Assembly (NCBI GenBank): GCA_964517265.1
Contig: CAZFBS010000012.1
Coordinates: 1 to 64,000, forward strand
Direction: 5' to 3'
DNA from: REEP01 sp964517265
GTDB lineage: Bacteria; Pseudomonadota; Alphaproteobacteria; Rhodospirillales; Defluviicoccaceae
DNA length: 64,000 nt
In this document: positions 15,432 through 24,237 of the stretch, piece after piece
Numbering within the stretch: position 1 is the stretch's first letter
Layout of the letters: the number at the start of each line of letters is the position of its first letter
Notes under the pieces: model-generated
Database searches by the model: none
Seen by the model: only the letters and a program-made list of their open reading frames with translations
What the model was told of the DNA's origin: nothing
Translations under genes and position numbers: made by a program

Positions 15432-15457
15432 AGGCGGCGGCCCATCGGCCGCCGCCT
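15432..15457 (+). terminator. Intrinsic terminator after the second PEP-CTERM gene
   Basis: Perfect 11-base stem AGGCGGCGGCC / GGCCGCCGCCT, four-base loop, followed by TTCT. It is 65 bp after the stop at 15366. Confidence 0.8.
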
Positions 15458-15596
15458 TTCTGTCGCCCCCGCCTCAACGCGTTCGGCCCCTTCCTCCCGG
15501 TCAAGAGCTCCTCGTGGCCCATCCCCATCGGATAAAGCCACACAGCCAACAGGAAATTTGCCGACGCGGCGTTCCCTTGCCGACAGATGTCGGCAG

Positions 15597-16172
15597 TTAC
15601 AGGATCAGGAATACGGCAAAACAGAACACGACAAAGATGCCGACGGCGCCGGCAGCGCGGCCCGCTGAAACTTCCTGTGTCAAGCGCAGGATCTGATACA
15701 GCCCGAACAGAAACATCGCCCCGCTGAGGGCTGCGAGCGGCAGGGTCAGCGGTTGAACGGGCGGCGGCGACACATCACGCCCAGCGACGGCGGCAATCAG
15801 CGCCGCCTGCGGCAAGGCCCCCCACAGGAGAGGAAGCAGGTAGGCAATCGTCTTGTAGAGAAGGCCGAACCAGCCCGGCCCGCCGACCCCGCGCGCCGCC
15901 AGCCACGCCACCAATACCGCGCCCATGTGCACCATGATGGTGATCAGAATCCCCGCCAGCACGTTGCCGCCGAACAGGACGAGGCCGGGGATCTGCTCGA
16001 TCGGGAACCCTCCCAGATCGCCGCCGATCGCGCGCTGGAAGGCCGCCACCAGGAGCCCATACAGGATTCCCGTCAAGAGAATGAAGCCGGTAATCCAATA
16101 GCCGGCGGTGGGGCTCTCGCAGGCATGACGATAGGGCCATACCCGCAGCCGGTAGAGATCAAGGATCAGCAT
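15597..16172 (-). CDS. Yip1-family integral membrane protein
   Basis: This 191-residue protein has about five hydrophobic helices, including YWITGFILLTGILYGLLVAA, NVLAGILITIMVHMGAVLVA and VGIFVVFCFAVFLIL. The pattern, with a conserved-looking early helix and a LLYKTIAYLLPLLWGALP segment, fits Yip1-domain proteins, which are membrane proteins of poorly known role in bacteria. The ATG at 16172 has only a weak ribosome site. It follows the symporter gene on the same strand, but a strong hairpin at 16191-16214 separates them. Function cannot be stated. Confidence 0.65.
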   Translation of the reverse strand: MLILDLYRLRVWPYRHACESPTAGYWITGFILLTGILYGLLVAAFQRAIGGDLGGFPIEQIPGLVLFGGNVLAGILITIMVHMGAVLVAWLAARGVGGPGWFGLLYKTIAYLLPLLWGALPQAALIAAVAGRDVSPPPVQPLTLPLAALSGAMFLFGLYQILRLTQEVSAGRAAGAVGIFVVFCFAVFLIL

Positions 16173-16190
16173 CTGAATTTCAACAATGAT

Positions 16191-16214
16191 GAGCGGGGGG
16201 CATGCCCCCCGCTC
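16191..16214 (-). terminator. Terminator-like hairpin after the symporter gene
   Basis: GAGCGGGGGG (16191-16200), CATG loop, CCCCCCGCTC (16205-16214): a perfect ten-base stem between the symporter stop and the Yip1-like gene. Confidence 0.65.
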
Positions 16215-16241
16215 CTTTGCTCGGTTATCGCTAGTTCGCTC

Positions 16242-18053
16242 TTATCGTTGTTGCGCGGCAACGGTGGTCGGTGACTCCAGCCCTGCCCCTTCAAAATCGA
16301 ATGGCTGATTGGGCATCGCCGACCAGATCATGATGATCAGGGCGAGAGCCGCGACGGCCGCCGGGAACAACTTGCCGTTGTAGCGGTTCGGGTCATAGTT
16401 CTGCCACCCGTGAATGCGGTCGACCTCCCGCAGGATGCGCTCGTCCGTCTCGCCGCCGGTGATCCAACTGACGACGATCGTCACGAACCACGCCGCGGAG
16501 GCGCTGAACAGTCCGGTGACGAGATGGCCGACAGGGCCGGCATCGATCAGCGTGATCCCGAACAACGTTCCCTTCGTCCACCACAAAACGATGGAAAGAG
16601 CGGCACCAATGACCATGCCGGAAATGGCACCCGCGCTGTTGGTTCCCTTCCACCAGATGCCCATGATCAGCACCGGGGTGAAGGTGGAGGAAGCGACGAC
16701 GAACGCCCAGATCACGCTGGTGAGCAGGAAATCGGGCGGATCGAGAGCGAGGATGATGGTGACGATGCCGCCCAGGGCGGTGAAGAAGAAACCGGCCCTG
16801 ACCCGGCTACGATCGGCCGCGTTCGGATAGATGGTCGAGTAGATGTCGCTGCCGAGGCCGGTGCCGATGACCATCAACAGACCGCCGATGGTCGACATGC
16901 CGGCGGCAAGCGCCCCGGCAATGGGGAGAGCCGCAATCCAGCCCGGCGTGAACGCCTGGCTCATCACGACGAGGAGCAGGTCAGCTTCCTGCGGCCGAAT
17001 CGCCAGATTCTGCTGTTCTGCGAGGACCTGAACCGAATACAGCTTGGCGGCGAAGCCGACGGCGAACGTGGTGAAGAAGATGAGGCCGACGAAGAACGTA
17101 CCCCACAGGGTCGAGACCTTGGCATCCCGCACCGACGGCGCAGTGAAGAAGCGCATGGCGATGTGGGGCAGGCCCATCGTGCCGAACGCGATCGACAGAA
17201 TAATGCCGACATAGAACTTGAAACTCATCGGCGCGGTGCCGTTCGCGGTGAGGAACGGATTGAAGTAGGACGGTAACGCCTCCTGCATCTCCGGGACCAT
17301 CGCGCCATAGCCGAACGGTGGAAACACCGATGGCCAGCCGGCGCCCAGCCGCCAGAGAATGATCGCCACCGGCAGGATCAGGGCGATGCCCATGATGATC
17401 GCCTGCAGACTCTGGTTGTAAGAAAGACCGTACATACCGCCGATGGTGACATAGGCGGTGACGATCAAGCCGCCGATGATCAACCCCATCGTGTAGTCCA
17501 GGTGGAACATCACCTGGAAGACGTTGCCGATACCCTTCATCTGACCGATGAGATAGAGCTGGGCGAGCAGGATCATGCAGAGAACGGCGATGACCTTTGC
17601 GGTCCGGCCGTAGCGTTCGCCGATGAACTGCATGCTGGTATACTTGCCCCAGCGCCTGAGCGACGGCGCGATTGCCACGGCAATCATCACGAAGCCGCCG
17701 AGGAAGCTTAAGGTGATCGCCACGAGATAGAACTGCAGGCTCCAGATCAGAGCGGTGAAGCCGAGAAACGTGGCAAGACTCATGTAGTTGGAGCTCATCG
17801 CGAGCCCGTTGGAAATGCCGCCGACGTTGCGGCCGGCCGCAAAGTAGTCGTCGCTGGTGCTGACCCGCCGCGTCATCAGCCAACCGACGTAAAGGAACAA
17901 CACCACCATCGCGACGGTGTAGATGATGCCGAGCAACGAAAGCATCGGCGTCGGCTGGAACTGGAACCACTCCATGCCTTCCGGCGGTGCCTGCTGGGCG
18001 AGAGCCGCCGTCGGCAGCAGCAGCGCCGCCAGAGTGAGGATCAGGCGACTCAT
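16242..18053 (-). CDS. Sodium:solute symporter, acetate (ActP) type
   Basis: A 603-residue protein of the SSS family. It has a cleavable signal-like N-terminus (LILTLAALLLPTAALA), then about 13 membrane helices. Family segments include DDYFAAGRNVGGISNGLAMSS, the GLPHIAMRFFT segment typical of ActP proteins, and IGTGLGSDIYSTI. It should import acetate or a similar short carboxylate with sodium. The start overlaps the stop of the small-subunit gene by four bases. The window also holds an acetyl-CoA synthetase-like enzyme and a Pat-like acetyltransferase, consistent with acetate use, although those are 20 kb away. The exact substrate is inferred. Confidence 0.88.
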   Translation of the reverse strand: MSRLILTLAALLLPTAALAQQAPPEGMEWFQFQPTPMLSLLGIIYTVAMVVLFLYVGWLMTRRVSTSDDYFAAGRNVGGISNGLAMSSNYMSLATFLGFTALIWSLQFYLVAITLSFLGGFVMIAVAIAPSLRRWGKYTSMQFIGERYGRTAKVIAVLCMILLAQLYLIGQMKGIGNVFQVMFHLDYTMGLIIGGLIVTAYVTIGGMYGLSYNQSLQAIIMGIALILPVAIILWRLGAGWPSVFPPFGYGAMVPEMQEALPSYFNPFLTANGTAPMSFKFYVGIILSIAFGTMGLPHIAMRFFTAPSVRDAKVSTLWGTFFVGLIFFTTFAVGFAAKLYSVQVLAEQQNLAIRPQEADLLLVVMSQAFTPGWIAALPIAGALAAGMSTIGGLLMVIGTGLGSDIYSTIYPNAADRSRVRAGFFFTALGGIVTIILALDPPDFLLTSVIWAFVVASSTFTPVLIMGIWWKGTNSAGAISGMVIGAALSIVLWWTKGTLFGITLIDAGPVGHLVTGLFSASAAWFVTIVVSWITGGETDERILREVDRIHGWQNYDPNRYNGKLFPAAVAALALIIMIWSAMPNQPFDFEGAGLESPTTVAAQQR

Positions 18054-18358
18054 TTCGTGCCTCCCTTGGGCTGAGACGCGGTGTAGGCGCGCATTTCTTC
18101 CAGTTCCACCGCACGGCCGCTCAATTCGGTGATTTCACGGTCGATTTTCTCGCTGATCTGGATGTAAATCCAATAAAGAGGCATCAAAACGATCCAGCCG
18201 ATGACCAGCGTCAGGAAATAATGGGCCGGAAAGCCAAAGATTGTGTAATTCATCAACCCGGGGAACAGAAAATACATCGGGAAGATGTGTGTCAACAATG
18301 TCACGACTGCAAACGCTATGAGTGTCGAATAACACTCTTTTTTGTAGGCTTTTTCCAC
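18050..18358 (-). CDS. Symporter small subunit (DUF4212-like)
   Basis: A 102-residue protein with two membrane helices (STLIAFAVVTLLTHIFPMYF and YFLTLVIGWIVLMPLYWIYI) and a charged C-terminal tail. Short two-helix proteins of the DUF4212 type are encoded just before SSS symporters and are thought to be partner subunits. The start is GTG at 18358 with GGAGAG upstream. A four-base overlap couples it to the symporter. The leader upstream is highly structured. Confidence 0.75.
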   Translation of the reverse strand: MEKAYKKECYSTLIAFAVVTLLTHIFPMYFLFPGLMNYTIFGFPAHYFLTLVIGWIVLMPLYWIYIQISEKIDREITELSGRAVELEEMRAYTASQPKGGTK

Positions 18359-18504
18359 TTCTGCTCTCCATTTTTACGCGGCGATGGGGTGACTTCCGCC
18401 CAGCGAGGACAGTCGAATCCCTGGACCGATGCGCCGCGGCCGTTCAGCTCCATCGTCTCGGCCTCCCTGACCGGGAGACCTCGACCACTTCGAGAACCGT
18501 GCCC

Positions 18505-18614
18505 GTCATGTTGCCATGACCGGCAGGGTCCCGGAGTTCTTCTTCAGTCGTCCGGTCGAGCGGACCCTGCCGTCCTGTCCTCAAGCATCGATTGATGCTC
18601 AAGCAGGACGGCAG
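18505..18614 (-). promoter_or_regulatory. Structured leader with mutually exclusive stems
   Basis: On the minus strand the symporter leader can form a hairpin between 18604-18614 and 18567-18577 (11 bp, with a further inner stem). Alternatively, 18562-18572 can pair with 18521-18531 (11 bp, perfect). The two stems share bases 18567-18572 and cannot coexist. A third small hairpin covers 18505-18520. This is the layout of an attenuator or riboswitch-like control. A TTGACA box on the minus strand near 18779 could be the promoter. Confidence 0.45.
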
Positions 18615-19067
18615 GCCGCTAAGGACGCATGGTCCCTGTGGTCATTATCGACGCTCCTCTCTCTCACTATGTGGCTCTGTGTGTAGTTTCTCTTTTGGTC
18701 CCGTCTGCAATGGCCCATGGCCGCCGGGATTTTTTCCATACCGCCTCACTTGTGTGTGATTTACTAGCGTGCAGCTTCTGTCAACGCCAGCAAAAACAAG
18801 TTGCCACTGGTATCAATGCAAATGGATGCCATCTCAAATGGGGTATGTCTATTCTATAGATGCCAAGGCAGATACAGACGCCGGGAGTCTCCGACATGCG
18901 TGCCGGCGGGAGCGCATACGGGGCCTGATAGCGACAATTGACAACCGCAGAACTAGGCACCAAATCCAGATCATGAAAAATGATTGTAAGCAACCCTGTC
19001 GAATAAAGGGAGGGGCGCGCGGGACACTGCCCACCCTTTGGAAAGGACAGTATCAGGAGGTGCCAAC
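18615..19067. other. Divergent promoter region between symporter and ftsH
   Basis: There is no gene. It should hold the minus-strand promoter of the symporter operon and the plus-strand promoter of ftsH. TTGACA boxes occur on the minus strand near 18779 and on the plus strand near 18937, but their -10 partners are weak. The ribosome site CAGGAGGTG of ftsH is at the end. Confidence 0.45.
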
Positions 19068-20996
19068 ATGAACCGCAATATCGCCCTTTGGTTCGCCGCG
19101 GGCCTACTGCTTCTGTTCCTTTTCAGTACCCTGCAGCCCCCACGCGAGACCGCCCAGACGCAAGTCGCGTTTTCCGAGTTTCTTGCCGATGTCGAGTCGG
19201 GACAAGTGGCAGAGGTGACTTTGCGCGGTTCCGAGGTGACCGGCACGCTCGTTGACGGCCGTAATTTTAAGACGTTCGCACCGGAGGGCGCGAATCTGGT
19301 GGAGCCGCTCAGGGAGAACAATGTCGGAATCGTGGTGGAGCCGCCCGCGGAACCGAGCCTGATCTGGTCGCTGCTGGTTTCAGCGTTTCCTATCCTGTTG
19401 CTGATCGGTGTGTGGATATACTTCATGCGGCGCATGCAGGGTGGCGCCGGCGGCGGCGGGATCATGGGTGTCGGCAAGAGCCGCGCGCGCATGCTCACGC
19501 AGGACAGTCGCCGGGTCACGTTCGAGGACGTTGCCGGAATCGACGAAGCCAAGCAGGAACTCGAAGAGATTGTCGAATTCTTGCGGTCTCCCCAGAAATT
19601 CCAGGTTCTGGGCGGGAAAATTCCGAAGGGCGTCTTGCTGGTCGGGCCTCCGGGCACCGGCAAAACGCTGCTCGCGCGTGCAATCGCGGGCGAAGCCAAC
19701 GTGCCGTTTTTCACCATCTCCGGTTCGGACTTTGTTGAGATGTTCGTCGGTGTCGGTGCCAGCCGGGTCCGCGACATGTTCGAGCAGGCGAAGAAGAATG
19801 CGCCCTGCATCGTCTTCATTGACGAGATCGATGCGGTCGGCCGTCACCGCGGCGCCGGCCTCGGCGGCGGCAACGACGAGCGCGAGCAGACGCTGAACCA
19901 GTTGCTGGTGGAGATGGATGGCTTCGAGGCCAACGAGGGCATCATTCTGGTTGCCGCGACCAACCGCCCGGACGTGCTTGACCCGGCGCTGCTCAGGCCC
20001 GGGCGCTTCGATCGGCAGGTGGTGGTGCCGAATCCGGATGTTCTCGGCCGCGAACAGATCCTGAAGGTTCATATGCGCAAGGTTCCGCTCGCAAGGGATG
20101 TCGATCCTCGGGTGATCGCCCGTGGGACACCGGGCTTTTCGGGAGCCGATCTTGCCAATCTGGTCAACGAGGCAGCGTTGCTGGCGGCCCGAGTCGGCCG
20201 CAAGACGGTCACCATGGCCGATTTCGAGGCCGCCAAGGACAAGGTTATGATGGGTGCCGAGCGGCGCTCGATGGTGATGAGCGAGGACGAGAAGAAGCTG
20301 ACCGCCTACCATGAGGCAGGCCACGCCCTGGTTGGCCTGCTCGTCCCGGGCAACGATCCGCTTCACAAGGTGACCGTGATTCCGCGGGGACGGGCCTTGG
20401 GGGTGACGATGAACCTGCCCGAGCGCGACCGCTACTCATATCGCAAGAGCGAGATCGAGGGGCGATTGGCGACCATGTTCGGCGGTCGTGTGGCGGAAGA
20501 GATCATTTTCGGCGCGGAAAATGTTACGACCGGGGCCAGCAACGATTTCCAGCAGGCGACCCAGCTTGCCCGGCGCATGGTCACCGAGTGGGGAATGAGC
20601 GACAAGCTCGGGCCGCTGCGCTACAGCGAGAACGAGGATGAAGTGTTCCTCGGGCGCTCGGTCACTCGCACGCAGCATGTCTCCGACGAAACCGCGCGTC
20701 TGATCGATCTGGAGGTTCGGCGAATCGTGGAAGAGGCAGAGGCCAAGGCGCACGCGATCCTGACGGAACAGGTGGACCAGCTCCACACCCTGGCGCAGGC
20801 ACTGCTCGAATATGAGACGCTGAGCGGAGAGGAGGTTCGTACGATCCTGGATGGCGGCACGATCACCCGCGACGATCCCGCCGGACCCGTTGAACCGAAC
20901 CGGCGAGAAGAGGACCGGCGCGGTTCCGGCGAGCGACGCCGCAGCCACGTGCCGCCGGCCGGTCGGCATGGTCCGAGCCTGCAGCCTCAGGGATAG
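19068..20996 (+). CDS. ftsH: ATP-dependent zinc metalloprotease FtsH
   Basis: A 642-residue membrane-bound AAA protease that degrades misassembled membrane proteins and short-lived regulators. Helices at residues 5-21 and about 108-126 flank the periplasmic part. The AAA domain has Walker A GPPGTGKT (193-200), Walker B IVFIDEID, and the second-region-of-homology segment LLRPGRFDR. The zinc site is HEAGH (His415, Glu416, His419). The tail is long, basic and Pro-rich. The ATG at 19068 is chosen for its AGGAGGTG; an upstream ATG ten codons earlier has no ribosome site. Two strong stem-loops follow. Confidence 0.97.
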   Translation: MNRNIALWFAAGLLLLFLFSTLQPPRETAQTQVAFSEFLADVESGQVAEVTLRGSEVTGTLVDGRNFKTFAPEGANLVEPLRENNVGIVVEPPAEPSLIWSLLVSAFPILLLIGVWIYFMRRMQGGAGGGGIMGVGKSRARMLTQDSRRVTFEDVAGIDEAKQELEEIVEFLRSPQKFQVLGGKIPKGVLLVGPPGTGKTLLARAIAGEANVPFFTISGSDFVEMFVGVGASRVRDMFEQAKKNAPCIVFIDEIDAVGRHRGAGLGGGNDEREQTLNQLLVEMDGFEANEGIILVAATNRPDVLDPALLRPGRFDRQVVVPNPDVLGREQILKVHMRKVPLARDVDPRVIARGTPGFSGADLANLVNEAALLAARVGRKTVTMADFEAAKDKVMMGAERRSMVMSEDEKKLTAYHEAGHALVGLLVPGNDPLHKVTVIPRGRALGVTMNLPERDRYSYRKSEIEGRLATMFGGRVAEEIIFGAENVTTGASNDFQQATQLARRMVTEWGMSDKLGPLRYSENEDEVFLGRSVTRTQHVSDETARLIDLEVRRIVEEAEAKAHAILTEQVDQLHTLAQALLEYETLSGEEVRTILDGGTITRDDPAGPVEPNRREEDRRGSGERRRSHVPPAGRHGPSLQPQG

Positions 20997-21038
20997 CCGG
21001 CGCGCACATTCAGGGTTCCACCCAAGATCCCTCGCTCA

Positions 21039-21069
21039 GGATCCCGCCAAGCCTGTCTTGGCGGGATCC
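21039..21069 (+). terminator. First stem-loop after ftsH
   Basis: Perfect 13-base stem (21039-21051 with 21057-21069) with a five-base loop and no T-run. Confidence 0.6.
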
Positions 21070-21080
21070 GGCATGCGGAA

Positions 21081-21126
21081 GGGGCCGCCCCCAATCAAGG
21101 GAGCAAGGGGGCGGTCCCATTTTTTG
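21081..21126 (+). terminator. Intrinsic terminator after ftsH
   Basis: Twelve-base stem (21081-21092 with 21107-21118, one G-U pair) followed by ATTTTTTG. The best ftsH terminator. Confidence 0.75.
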
Positions 21127-21151
21127 CGGTTGCTCCTGCTTTTATTCCGTT

Positions 21152-21838
21152 TCAACTGCGGCGAAACACGTGCACCCGGGTCGGTTGATCGAACTCCCAA
21201 TGGTCTCCGACGTTGCGCCCGAGGGCCTCGAAATTGTCGCGGATGGTCGTTTCGTGCTCGATGAATGCCGCGCGAGTCTGAGGGTTGATCGCCGTGATGC
21301 GGTCGTGAAAGGTCTCGAAGTCCTTCAACTTGACCGTATCGACATGGGTGAACGTCTTCTCCAGTAGAAGCTTCACTTCGGCGGCATGGCGCAACACCTC
21401 CTGGGCGCGGTTGCGCACTGCCGTCTCGTCGTGCGCCACTCTCATCAGCTGGAAGTAGGGTCCCTCCGGCAGAGGCTCGGAGATGAACAGAATCCCGCCC
21501 TCCTTCAGCACCCGCGCCGCTTCCTTGAGAGCCTTTGGCTGACCTTGTTCATCGACATGATGAAAGCTGTTCAGGAAGATCACGACGTCGGCCGACCGGC
21601 TTTTCACCGGCAGGTCTTCCGCCAGCCCCTGCATGTAGCGTTCATCGCCGACGGGCTGAACAGCCCGGGCCCGCGCCAGGGCCCGGGGGCTGACCTCGAT
21701 GCCGGTGACGTGGGCGCCACGGCGGGTCAACATGCGCGTCAGTTGGCCGTCGCCACAGCCGACGTCAATCACCTCGGCGCCTTCAAGGGAGCCAAGAATC
21801 TCTTCGATGATCTCTTTGCTGGTCCGCTTTTCCATCAT
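21152..21838 (-). CDS. Class I SAM-dependent methyltransferase
   Basis: The protein (about 228 residues) has motif I VIDVGCGDGQLTRML, an acidic end to strand 2 (VTGIEVS), and motif IV-like ADVVIFLNSFHHV, followed by LKEGGILFISEPL. These are the standard SAM-binding elements of a Rossmann-fold methyltransferase, close to the Methyltransf_11 group. The substrate cannot be read. Tandem ATGs at 21838 and 21835 are the probable starts; neither has a clear ribosome site. It is divergent from the acyl-CoA dehydrogenase gene, with 82 bp between. Confidence 0.8.
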   Translation of the reverse strand: MMEKRTSKEIIEEILGSLEGAEVIDVGCGDGQLTRMLTRRGAHVTGIEVSPRALARARAVQPVGDERYMQGLAEDLPVKSRSADVVIFLNSFHHVDEQGQPKALKEAARVLKEGGILFISEPLPEGPYFQLMRVAHDETAVRNRAQEVLRHAAEVKLLLEKTFTHVDTVKLKDFETFHDRITAINPQTRAAFIEHETTIRDNFEALGRNVGDHWEFDQPTRVHVFRRS

Positions 21839-21920
21839 TGAACCCAAGTTACAGAACAGTGGCGAGCCGGCACGGCCTTGGTTAGAACCAACCGGCTGCC
21901 TGTTGTAACGGATAAAGGCC

Positions 21921-23072
21921 ATGACGGAAACATTCGAAGACATTCGCGCGTCGGTGCGAGCGCTGTGCGCCGGATTTCCCGGGCCGTATTGGCAGCGCGT
22001 GGACGCCGAGCGGCAATATCCCGCCGCGTTCGTCCGCGCGTTGACGGAAGCCGGGTTTCTCGCCGCGCTGATTCCGGAGTCTTACGGGGGCAGCGGACTC
22101 GGTATCGCTGCGGCAGCCGCCATTCTCGAAGAAATCCACGCCAGCGGCGGCAACGGTGCCGCCTGTCATGCGCAGATGTACACCATGGGCACCGTGCTGC
22201 GCCACGGCAGCGATATGCAAAAGCAGCGGACCCTGCCGCAGATCGCCGGGGGGACGCTGCGGCTGCAGGCATTCGGGGTCACTGAGCCCACCAGCGGATC
22301 TGATACCAGCCGCATCCAGACCACGGCGGTACCCGACGGCAACGGCTATGTCATCAACGGCCAGAAGGTCTGGACCTCACGGGCGGAACATTCCGATCTG
22401 ATGCTGCTGCTGGCGCGGACGACGCCGCGGGACCAGGTGGAAAAGCCGCACGACGGCCTGTCGGTTTTTCTCATCGATCTGCGCGAGGCTGCGAAAGCCG
22501 GGCTCATCATTCGTCCGATCCGGGCGATGATCAATCACGCCACCACGGAGGTTTATTTCGACAACCTGCGGGTGCCTGCCGATACCCTCGTCGGCGAGGA
22601 GGGACGCGGCTTCCGCTACATTCTCGACGGCATGAACGCCGAGCGGGTGCTGATCGCGGCCGAATGCATCGGCGATGCCCGCTGGTTCATCGCCAAAGCC
22701 GCGGCTTACGCCGGCGAGCGGATCGTGTTCGGTCGCCCGATCGGCCAGAACCAGGGCATCCAGTTCCCGATTGCCCGCGCCTACGCCGCCACCGAAGCGG
22801 CAAGCCTGATGGTCGCCAAGGCGGCGGCTTTGTTCGATGGCGGCCGGCCATGCGGAGCCGAAGCCAACATGGCGAAGCTGCTGGCGGCGGATGCATCCTG
22901 GCAGGCCGCCGACATGTGCCTGCAGACCCACGGCGGCTTCGGCTTTGCCGAAGAATACGACATCGAGCGCAAGTTCCGGGAAACGCGTCTGTATCAGATC
23001 GCTCCCATCTCCACCAACCTCATCCTTTCCTACATCGCCGAGCATGTGCTGGGGCTGCCGCGCTCCTATTGA
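21921..23072 (+). CDS. Acyl-CoA dehydrogenase family protein
   Basis: The 383-residue protein shows the N-terminal helical domain (LIPESYGGSGLGIAAAAAILEEI), the FAD-binding beta domain (AFGVTEPTSGSDTS, INGQKVWTS) and the C-terminal helical domain (GRPIGQNQGIQFPIA, CLQTHGGFGFAEEYDIERKFRE). It should oxidise an acyl-CoA to the enoyl-CoA and pass electrons to ETF. The segment LYQIAPIST replaces the common YEGTS motif, so the usual C-terminal catalytic Glu is Gln here; the base may sit elsewhere, as in other subfamilies. The YdcF-like gene follows after seven bases, so the two are probably co-transcribed. Confidence 0.92.
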   Translation: MTETFEDIRASVRALCAGFPGPYWQRVDAERQYPAAFVRALTEAGFLAALIPESYGGSGLGIAAAAAILEEIHASGGNGAACHAQMYTMGTVLRHGSDMQKQRTLPQIAGGTLRLQAFGVTEPTSGSDTSRIQTTAVPDGNGYVINGQKVWTSRAEHSDLMLLLARTTPRDQVEKPHDGLSVFLIDLREAAKAGLIIRPIRAMINHATTEVYFDNLRVPADTLVGEEGRGFRYILDGMNAERVLIAAECIGDARWFIAKAAAYAGERIVFGRPIGQNQGIQFPIARAYAATEAASLMVAKAAALFDGGRPCGAEANMAKLLAADASWQAADMCLQTHGGFGFAEEYDIERKFRETRLYQIAPISTNLILSYIAEHVLGLPRSY

Positions 23073-23079
23073 GGGATAG

Positions 23080-23634
23080 ATGATGATGCCGCTGAAAGCA
23101 CCGAGCAATCCTGCCGATGCGGATGCCGTTGTCGTCCTGGGTGCCAAGGTCGCTGCGTCCGGCGTTGCCGGTGCCGCGATCCGTCGCCGCGTTGCCCACG
23201 GGGTTCGCATTGTCACGGAGCGCCGCATCGAGATGCTCCTGCTCTCCGGCGGCAATGCGGGCCCGGGGCCATCGGAGGCGGCGGTAATGCGTCGGTTGGC
23301 CCTGGACCACGGGATCGCCGATGAGCGGATCGTGACCGAAGAGCGCTCTCGCAACACCTTCGAGAACGGCGTCTATACCGGGCGGATCATCAGGGACCGC
23401 GGCTGGCGGCGGATCGTCCTGATCACCGATGCCTGGCACATGCGACGGGCGCTCTACGTCTTTCACCGTCTCGGCCTCGATGCCGGCGGCGATCCGGTGC
23501 CGCGCCCCGCCGACGTCTCGCGCCTTGTCTGGGCGCGGGCCCATTTCGATGACAGCGTCGCCCTGGTACGTAGTGCCTGTCTGTTCTGGATCGGCCGGGA
23601 TAGAGGTCTTGTCGAGCAGGTTCTGCGCGAGTGA
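23080..23634 (+). CDS. YdcF-family (DUF218) protein
   Basis: A 184-residue protein with the DUF218 pattern: AVVVLGAKV at the start, then RIEMLLLSGGNAG, DERIVTEERSRNTFENGVYT, and RRIVLITDAWHMRRALYVF. These hold the conserved Gly, Glu, Ser-x-Asn-Thr and His/Arg residues of the family. Members include proteins affecting envelope or vancomycin sensitivity and a SAM-binding protein; the reaction is unsettled. Three ATG codons in a row start at 23080. It has no membrane helix. A short stem-loop with T-rich tail follows. Confidence 0.85.
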   Translation: MMMPLKAPSNPADADAVVVLGAKVAASGVAGAAIRRRVAHGVRIVTERRIEMLLLSGGNAGPGPSEAAVMRRLALDHGIADERIVTEERSRNTFENGVYTGRIIRDRGWRRIVLITDAWHMRRALYVFHRLGLDAGGDPVPRPADVSRLVWARAHFDDSVALVRSACLFWIGRDRGLVEQVLRE

Positions 23635-23689
23635 GTTCCCGCCTTTATGCGGCTCGACTCCTTGGCTGCCGTCCGCGGCACCCGGAAGC

Positions 23690-23711
23690 GCCCCCAGAAA
23701 GGGGCATTTTA
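23690..23711 (+). terminator. Terminator after the YdcF-like gene
   Basis: GCCCC / GGGGC stem with a six-base loop, then ATTTTATTTTTT. Confidence 0.6.
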
Positions 23712-24014
23712 TTTTTTGATATCAACAGCCAATCGTGCCGCACTGCAGCGAAAATGCGTTGCAAAAGAGACGATAGAAGCCCTTCCAGCCCTGGCCAACG
23801 GCTAGCCGGAAGAGGTGTGAGGGCGCGCCGCATTTGTGAAAGACGCATAACGGGGATGCGGGAGACAGCGCTTTCACATTCACTGTGGTAAATTTGTCTG
23901 CCATTTTTCAAATGGTTACCGTGAAGATTGCACCACGCCGAGCCATTTTTGCGCAAGGGTGCGGGCAAAGCCAATTTTTTGATTTGCACTCGCAGGCGCT
24001 GGTCACTATGTTCT

Positions 24015-24127
24015 TAGTGTGCAGTGCAGCACGAGGCTGGTTTTCCATTTCCAACTCCGTGCCGGCTGCACTTCTTGGACGTTTCCTCCCAAACCTTGGG
24101 CCGTGTACCAACACGGCCCCTTTTTTT
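24015..24127 (+). ncRNA. Candidate small RNA or leader attenuator
   Basis: The region ends with a textbook intrinsic terminator: GGGCCGTGT, ACCA loop, ACACGGCCC, C, then seven T. A promoter-like pair lies 17 bp apart at 23984-24012, predicting a transcript of about 110 nt. It could be an independent small RNA, or an attenuated leader of the STAND-like gene that starts 110 bp downstream. I do not recognise a known RNA family. Confidence 0.4.
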
Positions 24128-24237
24128 GCGTCCGCCGCAGGGATCGCCCACCGGTTTCGCCTCTTCACGGATTGCATCGATTATCGCAAACTCGGCAGAC
24201 AAGGGCGAGGGGGGATCGGGCGTTGCGCGCGCGCAGG

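Larger units (their letters stand above)
23635..24237. other. AT-richer intergenic region with terminator and possible small RNA
   Basis: No credible protein gene. It includes the ydcF terminator, an AT-richer stretch from 23880 to 23980, a promoter-like pair (TTGCAC at 23984, TATGTT at 24007, 17 bp apart) and a very strong terminator at 24098-24127. That terminator has no protein gene in front of it. Confidence 0.5.
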
